Assembly: GCF_039613825.1 (NCBI RefSeq)
Contig: NZ_CP154826.1
Location: 2,542,001-2,606,000 of the forward strand
DNA length: 64,000 nt
Direction of reading: 5' to 3'
DNA from: Diaminobutyricibacter sp. McL0608
GTDB lineage: Bacteria > Actinomycetota > Actinomycetes > Actinomycetales > Microbacteriaceae
Of this stretch, positions 33,169-41,628 are shown in pieces. The notes below the pieces were generated by a model, which saw only the letters and a list, made by a program, of their open reading frames with translations, had not been told where the DNA came from and made no database searches. Every line of letters starts with the position of its first letter. Position 1 is the first letter of the stretch. The translations under genes and the position numbers were made by a program.

Positions 33169-33957
33169 GTGCGCACCGTCATCGGAGCGGTGTCCCTCGC
33201 GGGCGCCCTCGCCGTCGGTGTGACTGCCTGCTCCGGGTCGGCCGGCACGACACCGACCCCGGCCGCATCCACCTCGGAGCTCAGCGGGTCGATCACCGTC
33301 TTCGCCGCCGCATCCCTGACCAAGACCTTCACCGAGATCGGCGACGACTTCCAGAAAGCGAACCCCGGCGCGACCGTGACGTTCTCGTTCGCCGGTTCGA
33401 GCGACCTCGTCTCCCAGATCAAGGAGGGAGCCCCCGCCTCGGTCTTCGCATCGGCTGACGAAGCCAACATGAAGAAGGTCATCGACGCCGGTCTCGCCAG
33501 TGGAACTCCGGTCGATTTCGCCACGAACGTGCTCGCCATCGCGGTCCCCCCGGGCAATCCTGCCAAGATCACCGGTTGGAACGACCTCGCCAAACCCGGC
33601 GTGAAAGTAGTGGTCTGCGCTCCGCAGGTGCCGTGCGGCGCCGCGACGGTGAAGGTCGAGCAGTCGACGGGCGTGACGCTGCATCCTGTCAGCGAGGAAT
33701 CGTCGGTCACCGATGTGCTCGGCAAAGTGAGCTCCGGTGAAGCCGATGCCGGCATCGTTTACGTCACCGATGTCACAGGCGCAGGTTCCAGTGTCGAGTC
33801 CGTTCCGTTCCCCGAGGCTGCTGGTGTCGTGAACACCTACCCCATCGCCGTGCTGAAAGGATCGCCGAACGGCAAGGTCGCCGACGCCTTCGTCGAGTAC
33901 GTCACCGGCCCCGAAGGACAGAAGGTGCTGAATGCCGCAGGCTTCGGTAAGCCGTAG
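33169..33957 (+). CDS. modA: Molybdate ABC transporter substrate-binding lipoprotein ModA
   Basis: Residues 1-20 are a lipoprotein signal peptide ending in the lipobox VTAC with Cys21. The mature part has [43 protein letters not shown] and GIVYVTDV, the oxyanion-binding segments of ModA. It captures molybdate or tungstate outside the cell. GTG 33169 is the only close start, but it has a poor ribosome site, and in-frame codons upstream add RRVR, so the true start could be non-canonical. modB begins inside its 3' end (26-base overlap). Confidence 0.94.
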   Translation: MRTVIGAVSLAGALAVGVTACSGSAGTTPTPAASTSELSGSITVFAAASLTKTFTEIGDDFQKANPGATVTFSFAGSSDLVSQIKEGAPASVFASADEANMKKVIDAGLASGTPVDFATNVLAIAVPPGNPAKITGWNDLAKPGVKVVVCAPQVPCGAATVKVEQSTGVTLHPVSEESSVTDVLGKVSSGEADAGIVYVTDVTGAGSSVESVPFPEAAGVVNTYPIAVLKGSPNGKVADAFVEYVTGPEGQKVLNAAGFGKP

Positions 33958-34765
33958 AACGGCGGAACGCTTCGGCGTCCCTCGGTGGATCATCGGCGTC
34001 GCCGTCGTCGGCGCCCTCTTCATCCTGCTCCCGCTGGTCGCCCTGGTGACCCGGGTCGACTGGTCGAACTTCATCCCCCTGATCACCTCCCCGTCCTCGA
34101 TCGATGCGCTTCTTCTGAGTTTGCGGACCTCACTGGTCGCGACCATCCTCTGCATCGTCCTGGGTGTGCCGATGGCGATCGTCCTCGCCCGGACGACCTT
34201 CCGTGGTCAGCGGATCGTGCGCGCACTCGTTCTGCTGCCCCTCGTGCTGCCTCCGGTCGTCGGCGGCCTCGCATTGCTGTACCTGTTCGGTCGTCGCGGC
34301 CTCCTCGGGTCCACCTTCGATTTCCTCGGGATCACCATCGCCTTCAGCACCACGGCTGTCATCCTCGCCCAGACCTTCGTGGCGCTGCCGTTCCTCGTCC
34401 TCAGCCTCGAGGGTGCCCTCCGTTCGGCGGGAACGCGCTTCGAAGCCGTCGCCGCCACCCTCGGCGCGCGACCGAGCACGGTGTTGTGGCGGGTCACCCT
34501 CCCACTCGTCCTCCCCGCGGTCATCTCCGGTGCCGTCCTCTCCTTCGCCCGCGCGCTCGGTGAGTTCGGTGCCACGCTCACCTTCGCCGGAAGCCTCCAG
34601 GGCGTCACACGCACCCTGCCGCTGGAGATCTATCTGCGTCGCGAAACCGATCCCGACGCCGCCGTCGCCCTCTCCCTCGTGCTCGTCGTCGTCGCCATCA
34701 TCGTCGTCGCCGTCGCCCACGGTGCGGCCGAGCCCGCCAGGACCCGGCTGAGGGATGCGCGGTGA
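33932..34765 (+). CDS. modB: Molybdate ABC transporter permease ModB
   Basis: The 277-residue protein has five to six membrane spans and the permease EAA loop [28 protein letters not shown] that docks on Mod[17 protein letters not shown] is typical of ModB. The ATG lies 26 bases inside modA and is preceded by GAAGGTG. The stop overlaps the modC GTG by four bases. It forms the membrane channel of ModABC. Confidence 0.95.
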   Translation: MPQASVSRRTAERFGVPRWIIGVAVVGALFILLPLVALVTRVDWSNFIPLITSPSSIDALLLSLRTSLVATILCIVLGVPMAIVLARTTFRGQRIVRALVLLPLVLPPVVGGLALLYLFGRRGLLGSTFDFLGITIAFSTTAVILAQTFVALPFLVLSLEGALRSAGTRFEAVAATLGARPSTVLWRVTLPLVLPAVISGAVLSFARALGEFGATLTFAGSLQGVTRTLPLEIYLRRETDPDAAVALSLVLVVVAIIVVAVAHGAAEPARTRLRDAR

Positions 34766-35904
34766 GCCTCCGTTTCGATGCCCGGCTGCGGGAGCGCGGC
34801 TTCGACATCGCACTCGCGGTCGCCGACGGCGAGACCCTTGCCGTGCTCGGACCGAACGGAGCCGGCAAGTCGACACTCCTCGGGCTGCTCGCAGGTCTCG
34901 TGCGGCCGGATGACGGAAATGCGACCCTCGGTGAACGCATCCTGTTCGACTTCGCGGAGACTCGGCAGACCTGGCTCGCATCCCACCGCCGCGGTGTCGC
35001 CCTCCTCGCCCAGGAGCCGCTGCTGTTCCCCCATCTCAGCGTGCGAGCGAACGTCGCCTTCGGGCCGCGCAGCACCGGTGCATCGCGATCCGACGCCGCC
35101 GCACGTGCCGAGCATTGGCTCGCCGAGACGGAGACCCTGGAGCTCGCCGACCGCAAACCCGGGGAACTGTCCGGGGGGCAGGCACAGCGCGTGGCCATCG
35201 CGCGTGCACTCGCGGCGGAACCGCAGCTGCTTCTGCTCGACGAACCTCTCTCCGCCCTCGATGTCGCGGTGGCGCCCACCATCCGGAGGATGCTCCGCCG
35301 CGTCATCGCCGATCGCACCACCATCGTCGTCACCCACGACCCGCTCGACGCGTATCTCCTGTCCGATCGCGTCGTCGTCGTCGGCACCGGTTCCATCGTC
35401 GAAGAAGGACCCACCCGTGCCGTACTCGAGCGACCCCGTGCCGAATTCACCGCACAGCTCGCCGGAGTGTCTCTCCTCACCGGTCGGCGCACCGCATCCG
35501 GTCTCATCACCGACGACGGTGTTGCGATCATCGCCGTCGATTCGAACCGAGTGAGCGTCGACAGCGGCGCAGTCGGGTCAGGGATCCGGCCGAGCGGCGA
35601 CGTGGGGGTCGCTCCGACTTCGGGGGCTCGCGTCACCGCCGCGTTGAGACCCTCCGCCGTGCGCGTCGACCTGCCCGGCAACCGGACTGCGTCTGTCGCT
35701 TCTGCATCTGTCGCTTCGGAGGGCACGAATGTCCTCCACGCGACCGTTCGCGACCTCGAACCGCACGGCGACCTCGTGAGGGTGCGCACCGAGTGGCTGT
35801 CCGCGGATGTGACACCCGGACGTGTCGCCGATCTCGACCTCGCTCCCGGTACCCGGGTCGTACTGTCGTTCTCTGCGACCGACGTCGATCTCTATCCGGC
35901 CTGA
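34762..35904 (+). CDS. modC: Molybdate ABC transporter ATP-binding protein ModC
   Basis: The 380-residue ATPase has Walker [10 protein letters not shown] at 30-38, the ABC signature [15 protein letters not shown] and Walker [13 protein letters not shown], followed by a C-terminal TOBE regulatory region (about 235-375) that in homologues binds molybdate for trans-inhibition. The linker between the two parts is Ser/Ala-rich. It is coupled to modB by a GTGA overlap. It converges on moaD with a 32-base gap. Confidence 0.95.
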   Translation: MSLRFDARLRERGFDIALAVADGETLAVLGPNGAGKSTLLGLLAGLVRPDDGNATLGERILFDFAETRQTWLASHRRGVALLAQEPLLFPHLSVRANVAFGPRSTGASRSDAAARAEHWLAETETLELADRKPGELSGGQAQRVAIARALAAEPQLLLLDEPLSALDVAVAPTIRRMLRRVIADRTTIVVTHDPLDAYLLSDRVVVVGTGSIVEEGPTRAVLERPRAEFTAQLAGVSLLTGRRTASGLITDDGVAIIAVDSNRVSVDSGAVGSGIRPSGDVGVAPTSGARVTAALRPSAVRVDLPGNRTASVASASVASEGTNVLHATVRDLEPHGDLVRVRTEWLSADVTPGRVADLDLAPGTRVVLSFSATDVDLYPA

Positions 35905-35936
35905 GCGGTCCGGCCTGAGCCGCCCCGGGGTGTGGG

Positions 35937-36188
35937 TCAGCCGCCCGCGAACGGAGGCAGCACATCCACTGTCTCGCGGATCGTCCGTGACGGATCGCGG
36001 CTGACCACCGCATCCACCAGGAACGAACCCGAACCCATCACCCGCTCCATCGGCTCCCCGTAGCGATTCGCGAGCTCCGTGCGCAGAGCCGCGACCGTCG
36101 GTTCGTCGAGCGTTATCGTCTCGTCGTCGCGTCCGGCCGCATCCGCAGCCGCCGCGAAGTAGCGAACCACCACTGTCGTCTGCGTCAC
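35937..36188 (-). CDS. moaD: Molybdopterin synthase sulfur carrier subunit MoaD
   Basis: The 83-residue ubiquitin-like protein ends in GG (82-83), the residues adenylated by MoeB and thiocarboxylated. It opens with TTVVVRYFAAAADAAGRDDE and has the typical LPPFAGG tail. The GTG 36188 start was chosen for homology; TATGGT (36195-36200, complement) lies 6 bases upstream, so it is probably leaderless. It is the only cofactor gene on the minus strand here, separated from moaE by the mod genes, and its promoter backs onto the sulfite-oxidase-like gene. Confidence 0.92.
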   Translation of the reverse strand: MTQTTVVVRYFAAAADAAGRDDETITLDEPTVAALRTELANRYGEPMERVMGSGSFLVDAVVSRDPSRTIRETVDVLPPFAGG

Positions 36189-36290
36189 ACCTTCACCATA
36201 GACCGGCAGTGGCGTGTGCGAATAAGCTGCCAATGATCCGCAGGGCACCGTGTGTGCCCCCTTCAGCCACCTCGCAGTGAGGAGCGAACC

Positions 36291-36884
36291 ATGGGTATCA
36301 TCTCGAACGGCTTTCTCGGTCGTCGCCGAACAGACGACCCCCGTCTCCCACCCGGCCAGTACCTCACCGAAGGGTTCCCCGTGCTCTCGGCCGGGCCGAC
36401 CCCGAAAGTCGCCAAAGCCGAATGGGAATTCACCATCACCAACGAGACCGGGAAAGTGTACCGGTGGAGTTGGGACGAGTTCATGGCGCTGCCGCAGGAT
36501 GATGTCAGCACGGACATCCACTGCGTCACCAGCTGGTCGAAGCTCGGCACGAGCTGGCGCGGTGTGAAGCTCGACACCCTTTTCGAAAGCGTCGACAGCG
36601 ATTGCGAGTACACCATGGCGCACTCGTACGGCGGTTACACCACCAACGTCCCGCTGGCGGACCTGCTGGACGGGAAAGCCTGGGTCGCGCACCAGTTCGA
36701 CGGAAAAGACCTCGCCCCGGAGCACGGCGGCCCTGCGCGTCTGCTGGTGCCGCACCTGTACTTCTGGAAGAGCGCCAAATGGGTTCGCGGCCTCGAAATG
36801 CTTCGACGCGACGAGCCCGGTTTCTGGGAGCAGAACGGCTACAACATGTATGGCGACCCGTGGCGGGAAGAACGCTATTGGTGA
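36291..36884 (+). CDS. Cytosolic sulfite-oxidase-like molybdoenzyme
   Basis: The 197-residue protein is a stand-alone sulfite-oxidase-type molybdopterin domain. The predicted Mo ligand is the cysteine in TDIHCVTSWSK, followed by WRGVKLDTLFESV, AHSYGGYTTNVPLADLLDGKAWVAHQFDG and PHLYFWKSAKWVRGLEML. Unlike YedY/MsrP it has no Tat signal, so it should be cytosolic. A GAGGAG site supports ATG 36291. The stop overlaps the GTG of a flavin reductase (GTGA), suggesting the two form an enzyme-reductase pair. The substrate is unknown. Confidence 0.9.
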   Translation: MGIISNGFLGRRRTDDPRLPPGQYLTEGFPVLSAGPTPKVAKAEWEFTITNETGKVYRWSWDEFMALPQDDVSTDIHCVTSWSKLGTSWRGVKLDTLFESVDSDCEYTMAHSYGGYTTNVPLADLLDGKAWVAHQFDGKDLAPEHGGPARLLVPHLYFWKSAKWVRGLEMLRRDEPGFWEQNGYNMYGDPWREERYW

Positions 36885-37624
36885 CCAGCAGCTGGAAGGT
36901 GGCGGATGTCGTCGCCGTCCACGAGGAGACCTCGAACGCACGGACCCTTCGCCTGCGCGTCCCGAAGCTCATGGGGCATCTTCCCGGACAGCATGTCGAC
37001 GTGAGGCTCACCGCTCCCGACGGGTACCAGGCCGTACGGTCGTACTCGGTGGCGTCTGCGCTTCCCTCGGATGAGCTCGAGATCACCGTCGAGGAGCTTC
37101 CGGACGGTGAAGTCTCGCCCTATCTCGTGCACGGTGTGTCCGTCGGAGATCAGCTCGAAGTCCGCGGGCCTGTCGGCGGATGGTTCGTATGGCATGCCGA
37201 CGACGCCTCGCCGACCCAGCTCATCGCCGGCGGTTCCGGGGTCGTTCCGCTCATGTCGATGATTCGCGCACACGCCGTGTCTGCCAGTGTCGCCCCCTTC
37301 CGGCTCCTGTACTCCGTGCGGAACCCCGACGGCGTCTTCTATCGTGGCGAACTCGCCAGCCTGGCGATGCCCGGTGGTGCCACCCCGTTGGAGATCACGT
37401 ATGTGTACACCCGCGCGGTTCCGGACGGATGGCCGACACCGCCCGGACGACTGGATGCTGATCTCCTCGCCCGCAGCGTTCTTCCCGCTGCGGAGAATCC
37501 CGCGTTCTTCATCTGCGGGGCCACCGGATTCGTCGAAACCGTGTCGGACTGGCTCGTGCAGGCCGGGCATGATCCCGACCGCATCAAGACCGAACGCTAC
37601 GGCGGGATCGGAGGAGCATCGTGA
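36881..37624 (+). CDS. FAD-binding oxidoreductase (ferredoxin-NADP reductase-like)
   Basis: The 247-residue protein has a FAD barrel (about 3-100, with the flavin motif RSYSVAS) and an NAD(P) domain (about 105-247) with LIAGGSGVVPLMSMIR and FFICGATGFVETVSDWLVQAG. There is no 2Fe-2S domain, so electrons pass directly between NAD(P)H and a partner. Overlap with the molybdoenzyme gene before it and DUF6510 after it (both GTGA) points to a three-protein unit. GTG 36881 was used; TTG 36878 is possible. Confidence 0.9.
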   Translation: MTSSWKVADVVAVHEETSNARTLRLRVPKLMGHLPGQHVDVRLTAPDGYQAVRSYSVASALPSDELEITVEELPDGEVSPYLVHGVSVGDQLEVRGPVGGWFVWHADDASPTQLIAGGSGVVPLMSMIRAHAVSASVAPFRLLYSVRNPDGVFYRGELASLAMPGGATPLEITYVYTRAVPDGWPTPPGRLDADLLARSVLPAAENPAFFICGATGFVETVSDWLVQAGHDPDRIKTERYGGIGGAS

Positions 37625-37920
37625 GCGAACTCGTGGAGGACTTCGCGCGGCAGGACTTTCCGCGCAAGGACTACATGGACGGTAACGCCGCAGCGGGGGT
37701 ATTCTCGGACATTTTCAGTGCGGACATCACCAGCGCTCGTGGCCAGTGCGCGAGTTGCGGAAACGAGGCGGTCGTCGCTGCCGCCCGGTTGTATCCGGAT
37801 GACCACGGCATGCTGCTTCGCTGCGCCGTCTGCGAAAGCATCCTGGTGCGGGTTGTCGAGACCGATCACTCGACGTGTCTTGATCTGCGTGGGCTGACCT
37901 TTCTGGAGATCTTCGCCTGA
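37621..37920 (+). CDS. DUF6510 family protein with zinc-ribbon cysteines
   Basis: The 99-residue protein has two CxxC pairs (CASC at 43-46 and CAVC at 68-71) in a zinc-ribbon arrangement, then a conserved tail LDLRGLTFLEIF. I believe it matches DUF6510, which is frequently found next to sulfite-oxidase-like enzymes and FAD reductases in actinobacteria. A role as an electron-transfer or assembly partner is inferred from the tight coupling with the two upstream genes; it could equally be structural. Confidence 0.82.
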   Translation: MSELVEDFARQDFPRKDYMDGNAAAGVFSDIFSADITSARGQCASCGNEAVVAAARLYPDDHGMLLRCAVCESILVRVVETDHSTCLDLRGLTFLEIFA

Positions 37921-38139
37921 CGGCCGGTGAACATCTGGGTGCGGCCGCTGACTGATCGGTTGCAGTGCAAGGCGGTGGATACCGGCCCGGTCCTCGCAGT
38001 TGTGCCACCACTGTGGCGCGGGCCAACGAGCGTGGATAAGCACACCGGCGCACGTCAACACAATGCCACCAGTTCACGGGCGCGTTCACGGTGCCGCGGC
38101 ATGAGTAGTCGGCGGGGCCAGCGATGCGGCATCGTCGAG

Positions 38140-39768
38140 TCATGGTGGTGCGCTTTCGGGGAGGCGGAGTCGTCCGCCTCGGCGCGGTGTCCGGGTTGGG
38201 TCGTGGTGGGCGGGTGGGGTGAACCAGGGGGTGTTGTCCCGGATGTGAATGTCCCAGCCGTCGTCGTGCACCCGATGATGATGCTGCGAACACAACAGGA
38301 TCCCGTTGTCCAGGTCGGTCGGGCCGGTATCGCGGTCCCACCAGCGGATGTGGTGCGCTTGCGCGTAGGAGGGTGGGTGGGGGCAGCCGGTCCAGGCGCA
38401 GCCGTCGTCGCGTTCGGCGAGAGCAAGTTTCTGTGCCGGGGTGAACAGCCGTTTGCTGCGGCCCAGGTCGAGGACTTCACTGTTCCCGCCGAGGACCATC
38501 GGGATCAGCTGGGCGTCGGCGGCGAGCCGACGGGCGGTGCCGGCGCTGACCGGGGTGGGGACTTCGTCGATCTCGGCGGTGCCGTCCCCGCTACGCAGGT
38601 CATCCAACCCGACCCGGACGATCATGGTCACCGGCGGCCGTGACCCGGGGGTGCTGCAGCCGGCCAGGTGCCGGAAGGCGTCGACCGCCCCATCCGACCG
38701 CACCTGTGCCAGGGTGCGCGACTCCGGCATCACCGGTGTTGTCTCACCGGCAGAATCATCGAGTTCGGTGTCGTCCCGGAAATGCACCCCGGCAATCGGT
38801 GGCTGCTGACGGTCGCGAGCTGTCCGGTAGTCCTGGCTGACGTAGGCGGTGAGTTGCGGAAGCACATGCCCGGCGGACTCGGCGTCGAGGTACCAGTTGA
38901 TGTGGGTCATCCCGTCTCGGGTGGTGCTGATCGTCAACGACCGGCGGCGGCGCTGCATCTGTTCGCGGGGTTCGGTGCCGTCCTGATCGAGCCGCTCCCG
39001 CACCTGGACGGCCAGTTTGCCCAGCTGCTCCACCGTCAACCCGGGCGCATGCTCGATCAGCACCCGTTCGCCCATCGCCCGCTCGTCCAGGCTGCAGCCG
39101 GGCCCGGTCTTCCCCAGTTCCCGGATCATCACCGCCGCTTGCTCCACCGACACCCGCGGACGCAGTCCATCGGCAACGTCCCTGGCGTCATCGCCAAGGT
39201 TCGCGGCGTCACCGCTGACCGGGTCGTCTCCGTGCTCCGAGCCAGCACCATTGCCGAGCAGCGCCTGGGCGAGATCGGGGAACTCCGCCGGCAGTTCCTC
39301 ACCCTGCAGGGTGTGCCGGGGTGCTGTCGCGCGGGCTACTCCACATAACTGCCGGGCAGCCGGCAGTGGTGTCTTCCACAGTTCGGCCAGCAGCGACTCG
39401 ACATTCGGATGCCCGGCCGCCTGCACCGGATCCGACTCCGGATCGAACGAACGCTCCCGTTCGAGCGCGGCGATCCGGTGCAGCGCCACCGCATCCACCG
39501 CCGACCGCACCGCACCCAGGACAGCCAACGACCGCACGAGCTTCTGCGCACTGGTCAGACCCAGCGCATCCTCTCCAGCACGCGCATCCACCCCGATTCG
39601 CGCATCCACACCAGTACGCGGATCCACGACGGCACGCGCATCCACCCCAGCACGCCCATCCGCGCCTGCTCCGCCATCCGCCTCGGCACCCGCACTCGCC
39701 TCGAGTGCGCGCAGCGCCTCGACGGCGGCGGCGAGCCGGTCGAGGTCAGCGTGCGGTGGGAAGGTCAT
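38140..39768 (-). CDS. DUF222 / HNH endonuclease family protein
   Basis: The full 542-residue protein has an N-terminal DUF222 region, a central linker, and a C-terminal HNH nuclease: CAWTGCPHPP, YAQAHHIRWWDRDTGPTDLDNGILLCSQHHHRVHDDGWDI, with the metal and catalytic histidines of the HNH core intact. Residues about 35-68 are six-residue repeats of the type GVDARx. It is a paralogue of the partial protein at 1-1234, clearly divergent in sequence, but with a shared upstream element. Like others of the family it is chromosomal and not part of a recognisable mobile element. Confidence 0.93.
   Translation of the reverse strand: MTFPPHADLDRLAAAVEALRALEASAGAEADGGAGADGRAGVDARAVVDPRTGVDARIGVDARAGEDALGLTSAQKLVRSLAVLGAVRSAVDAVALHRIAALERERSFDPESDPVQAAGHPNVESLLAELWKTPLPAARQLCGVARATAPRHTLQGEELPAEFPDLAQALLGNGAGSEHGDDPVSGDAANLGDDARDVADGLRPRVSVEQAAVMIRELGKTGPGCSLDERAMGERVLIEHAPGLTVEQLGKLAVQVRERLDQDGTEPREQMQRRRRSLTISTTRDGMTHINWYLDAESAGHVLPQLTAYVSQDYRTARDRQQPPIAGVHFRDDTELDDSAGETTPVMPESRTLAQVRSDGAVDAFRHLAGCSTPGSRPPVTMIVRVGLDDLRSGDGTAEIDEVPTPVSAGTARRLAADAQLIPMVLGGNSEVLDLGRSKRLFTPAQKLALAERDDGCAWTGCPHPPSYAQAHHIRWWDRDTGPTDLDNGILLCSQHHHRVHDDGWDIHIRDNTPWFTPPAHHDPTRTPRRGGRLRLPESAPP
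39565..39666 (-). repeat. 18-bp repeats encoding GVDARx units
   Basis: The DUF222 protein has successive six-residue units GVDARA, VVDPRT, GVDARI, GVDARA and a partial GEDA, from imperfect 18-base repeats. The partial paralogue at the window start has a comparable but different (15-base) repeat at the same place. Confidence 0.65.
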
Positions 39769-39820
39769 GACTCAACTCAACCAGCAGCCACCGACATTCG
39801 AAGCCGCCAATAAACATCCC

Positions 39821-39878
39821 TGACCAGCTATTTTGCCTGTGGATAACTTCCGAATACCGACAATTGTGGAGGAGAGGA
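39821..39878 (-). promoter_or_regulatory. Conserved DUF222 upstream element with a DnaA box, copy B
   Basis: The + strand reads TGACCAGC, 8 bases, CTGTGGATAACT, 16 bases, TGTGGAGGAGAGGA: the same blocks and the same 58-base total as copy A (1271-1328). The DnaA box TGTGGATAA/TTATCCACA is at 39838-39846. Toward the gene, TTTATT (39809-39814, complement) occupies the position of the copy A -10 hexamer, followed in both by GG, one base, GGC. Confidence 0.6.
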
Positions 39879-39937
39879 TGAAATCCCCGGTCACGCACAC
39901 AGGCACCCGCTCAGGCGGTCGCGAGTAGAATCCTCCG

Positions 39938-41569
39938 GTGCTGCACGAGACCCCCGCCGACCCGACAGAATCCGCCGACGACCCCGCGAACCGGGACGGC
40001 GCGGCGCCATCGGCGAGCACCCGGGCCCCGGACGCGCAGGCGACCACCGGCCCGAACGCAGCGTCAGCAACGGCCGAGTCCGAGCACCCCCAGCCGATCG
40101 ACCCCGCAGACCTCGCGACGACACTCCGCGTCCTGGCCGCGATGCAGGACCTCGACGAGGACAGCGACACCTTCATCACCGTCCGCCGCGCGACAGCCCA
40201 CATGTTCAAGGCCGTCAAGAAGGCCCGCCGACGGGAACTCCGTGACGCCGTCCAGGATGCCGACCGCGCTGTCGTCGCAGCGACGGCAACAGGTGCGCCG
40301 GACCGCATCGACGACGAGACCCGCGGAATCCACCTGGCGATCACGACGGGCGCGCCCACCGCCGGCACACTCATCAAGTCCCGCGCCTGCTACATCTGCA
40401 AGAAGCACTACACGCTGGTCGATTCCTTCTACCACCAGCTCTGCCCGGACTGCGCTGCCTTCAGTCACCTGAAGCGCAACGCCCGCACGGATCTCACGGG
40501 CAAACGCGCACTGCTGACCGGCGGTCGCGCGAAGATCGGGATGCACATCGCACTCCGGCTGCTGCGCGACGGCGCACACACGACGATCACGACCCGGTTC
40601 CCGCGTGACGCGGTCCGGCGATTCTCCTCGCTTCCGGATGCGCCCGAGTGGCTGCACCGCCTCCGTGTGGTCGGAATCGACCTGCGTGACCCTGCACAGG
40701 TCGTCGCCCTCGCGGACTCGGTCGCAGCACAGGGTCCCCTGGACATCCTGATCAACAATGCGGCCCAGACAGTCCGCCGCTCCCCCGGCTCGTACTCGCT
40801 GCTGGCGGATGCGGAGAGCCAGCCTCTTCCGGATGGTCCCCTCCCCGAGATGGAGACCTTCGGTCACACGAACGACCCCCACCCGCACGCGCTCGAAGCA
40901 TCCGTCGCCAGCCACCCCATCCTGTCGGTCGCCTCCCTCGCGGGCACGATCGCCGAAACGGCCGCACCGGTCCTGACGGCAGACGACCTGGCCGCCCTCG
41001 CGATGGCTCCGGGCTCGTCGTCCCTGGCGCGCCATGCCGACGGAAGCGCGATCGACGCGGGCGGCCTCGTGCCCGACATCAACCATGTGAACAGCTGGAC
41101 GCAGAACATCGAGGACGTCGATCCTCTCGAGATGCTCGAAGTCCAGCTCTGCAACACGACGGCGCCGTTCCTGCTGATCAGCCGACTCCGCGCATCGATG
41201 GCCGCGACGGAGCACCACCGCTCGTACGTCGTGAACGTGTCCGCGATGGAGGGCGTCTTCGGCCGACGCTACAAGGGTCCCGGCCATCCGCACACGAACA
41301 TGGCGAAAGCGGCTCTCAACATGCTCACCCGCACGAGCGCGCGTGAGATGTTCGAGGCGGACGGCATCCTGATGACCAGCGTCGACACGGGCTGGATCAC
41401 CGACGAACGCCCTCATTTCACGAAGGTCCGCCTGGCGGAGGAGGGCTTCCACGCGCCCCTCGACCTGGTCGACGGGGCGGCTCGCGTATACGACCCGATC
41501 GTGCGCGGCGAAGGCGGCGAGGATGTCCACGGGGTGTTCCTGAAGGACTACCGCGTCTCCGCATGGTGA
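39938..41569 (+). CDS. Atypical SDR family oxidoreductase with N-terminal zinc ribbon
   Basis: Residues 1-50 are Ala/Pro-rich; about 60-125 are helical; a zinc ribbon follows (CYIC, 14 residues, CPDC). From about 185 a Rossmann fold starts: RALLTGGRAKIGMHIALRLL, INNAAQTVRRSPGSY, VVNVSAMEGVFG and NMAKAALNMLTR. The classical YxxxK is altered: the residue four before the lysine is Thr, so the usual catalytic Tyr is missing, and TGxxxGIG has Lys in place of the third Gly. A large insert (about 285-390) is unusual. Function unknown. GTG 39938 has TAGAAT (39926-39931) 6 bases upstream. Confidence 0.85.
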   Translation: MLHETPADPTESADDPANRDGAAPSASTRAPDAQATTGPNAASATAESEHPQPIDPADLATTLRVLAAMQDLDEDSDTFITVRRATAHMFKAVKKARRRELRDAVQDADRAVVAATATGAPDRIDDETRGIHLAITTGAPTAGTLIKSRACYICKKHYTLVDSFYHQLCPDCAAFSHLKRNARTDLTGKRALLTGGRAKIGMHIALRLLRDGAHTTITTRFPRDAVRRFSSLPDAPEWLHRLRVVGIDLRDPAQVVALADSVAAQGPLDILINNAAQTVRRSPGSYSLLADAESQPLPDGPLPEMETFGHTNDPHPHALEASVASHPILSVASLAGTIAETAAPVLTADDLAALAMAPGSSSLARHADGSAIDAGGLVPDINHVNSWTQNIEDVDPLEMLEVQLCNTTAPFLLISRLRASMAATEHHRSYVVNVSAMEGVFGRRYKGPGHPHTNMAKAALNMLTRTSAREMFEADGILMTSVDTGWITDERPHFTKVRLAEEGFHAPLDLVDGAARVYDPIVRGEGGEDVHGVFLKDYRVSAW

Positions 41570-41628
41570 TGCGCCGACAGGTAATCTGATTCTGCGCACA
41601 CCGGTGCGCGAAGCGAAGAAGGATGCAG

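Noticed and set aside
33167-33169. Alternative modA start at GTG 33167
   Set aside because: It is out of frame with the signal peptide; GTG 33169 is in frame.
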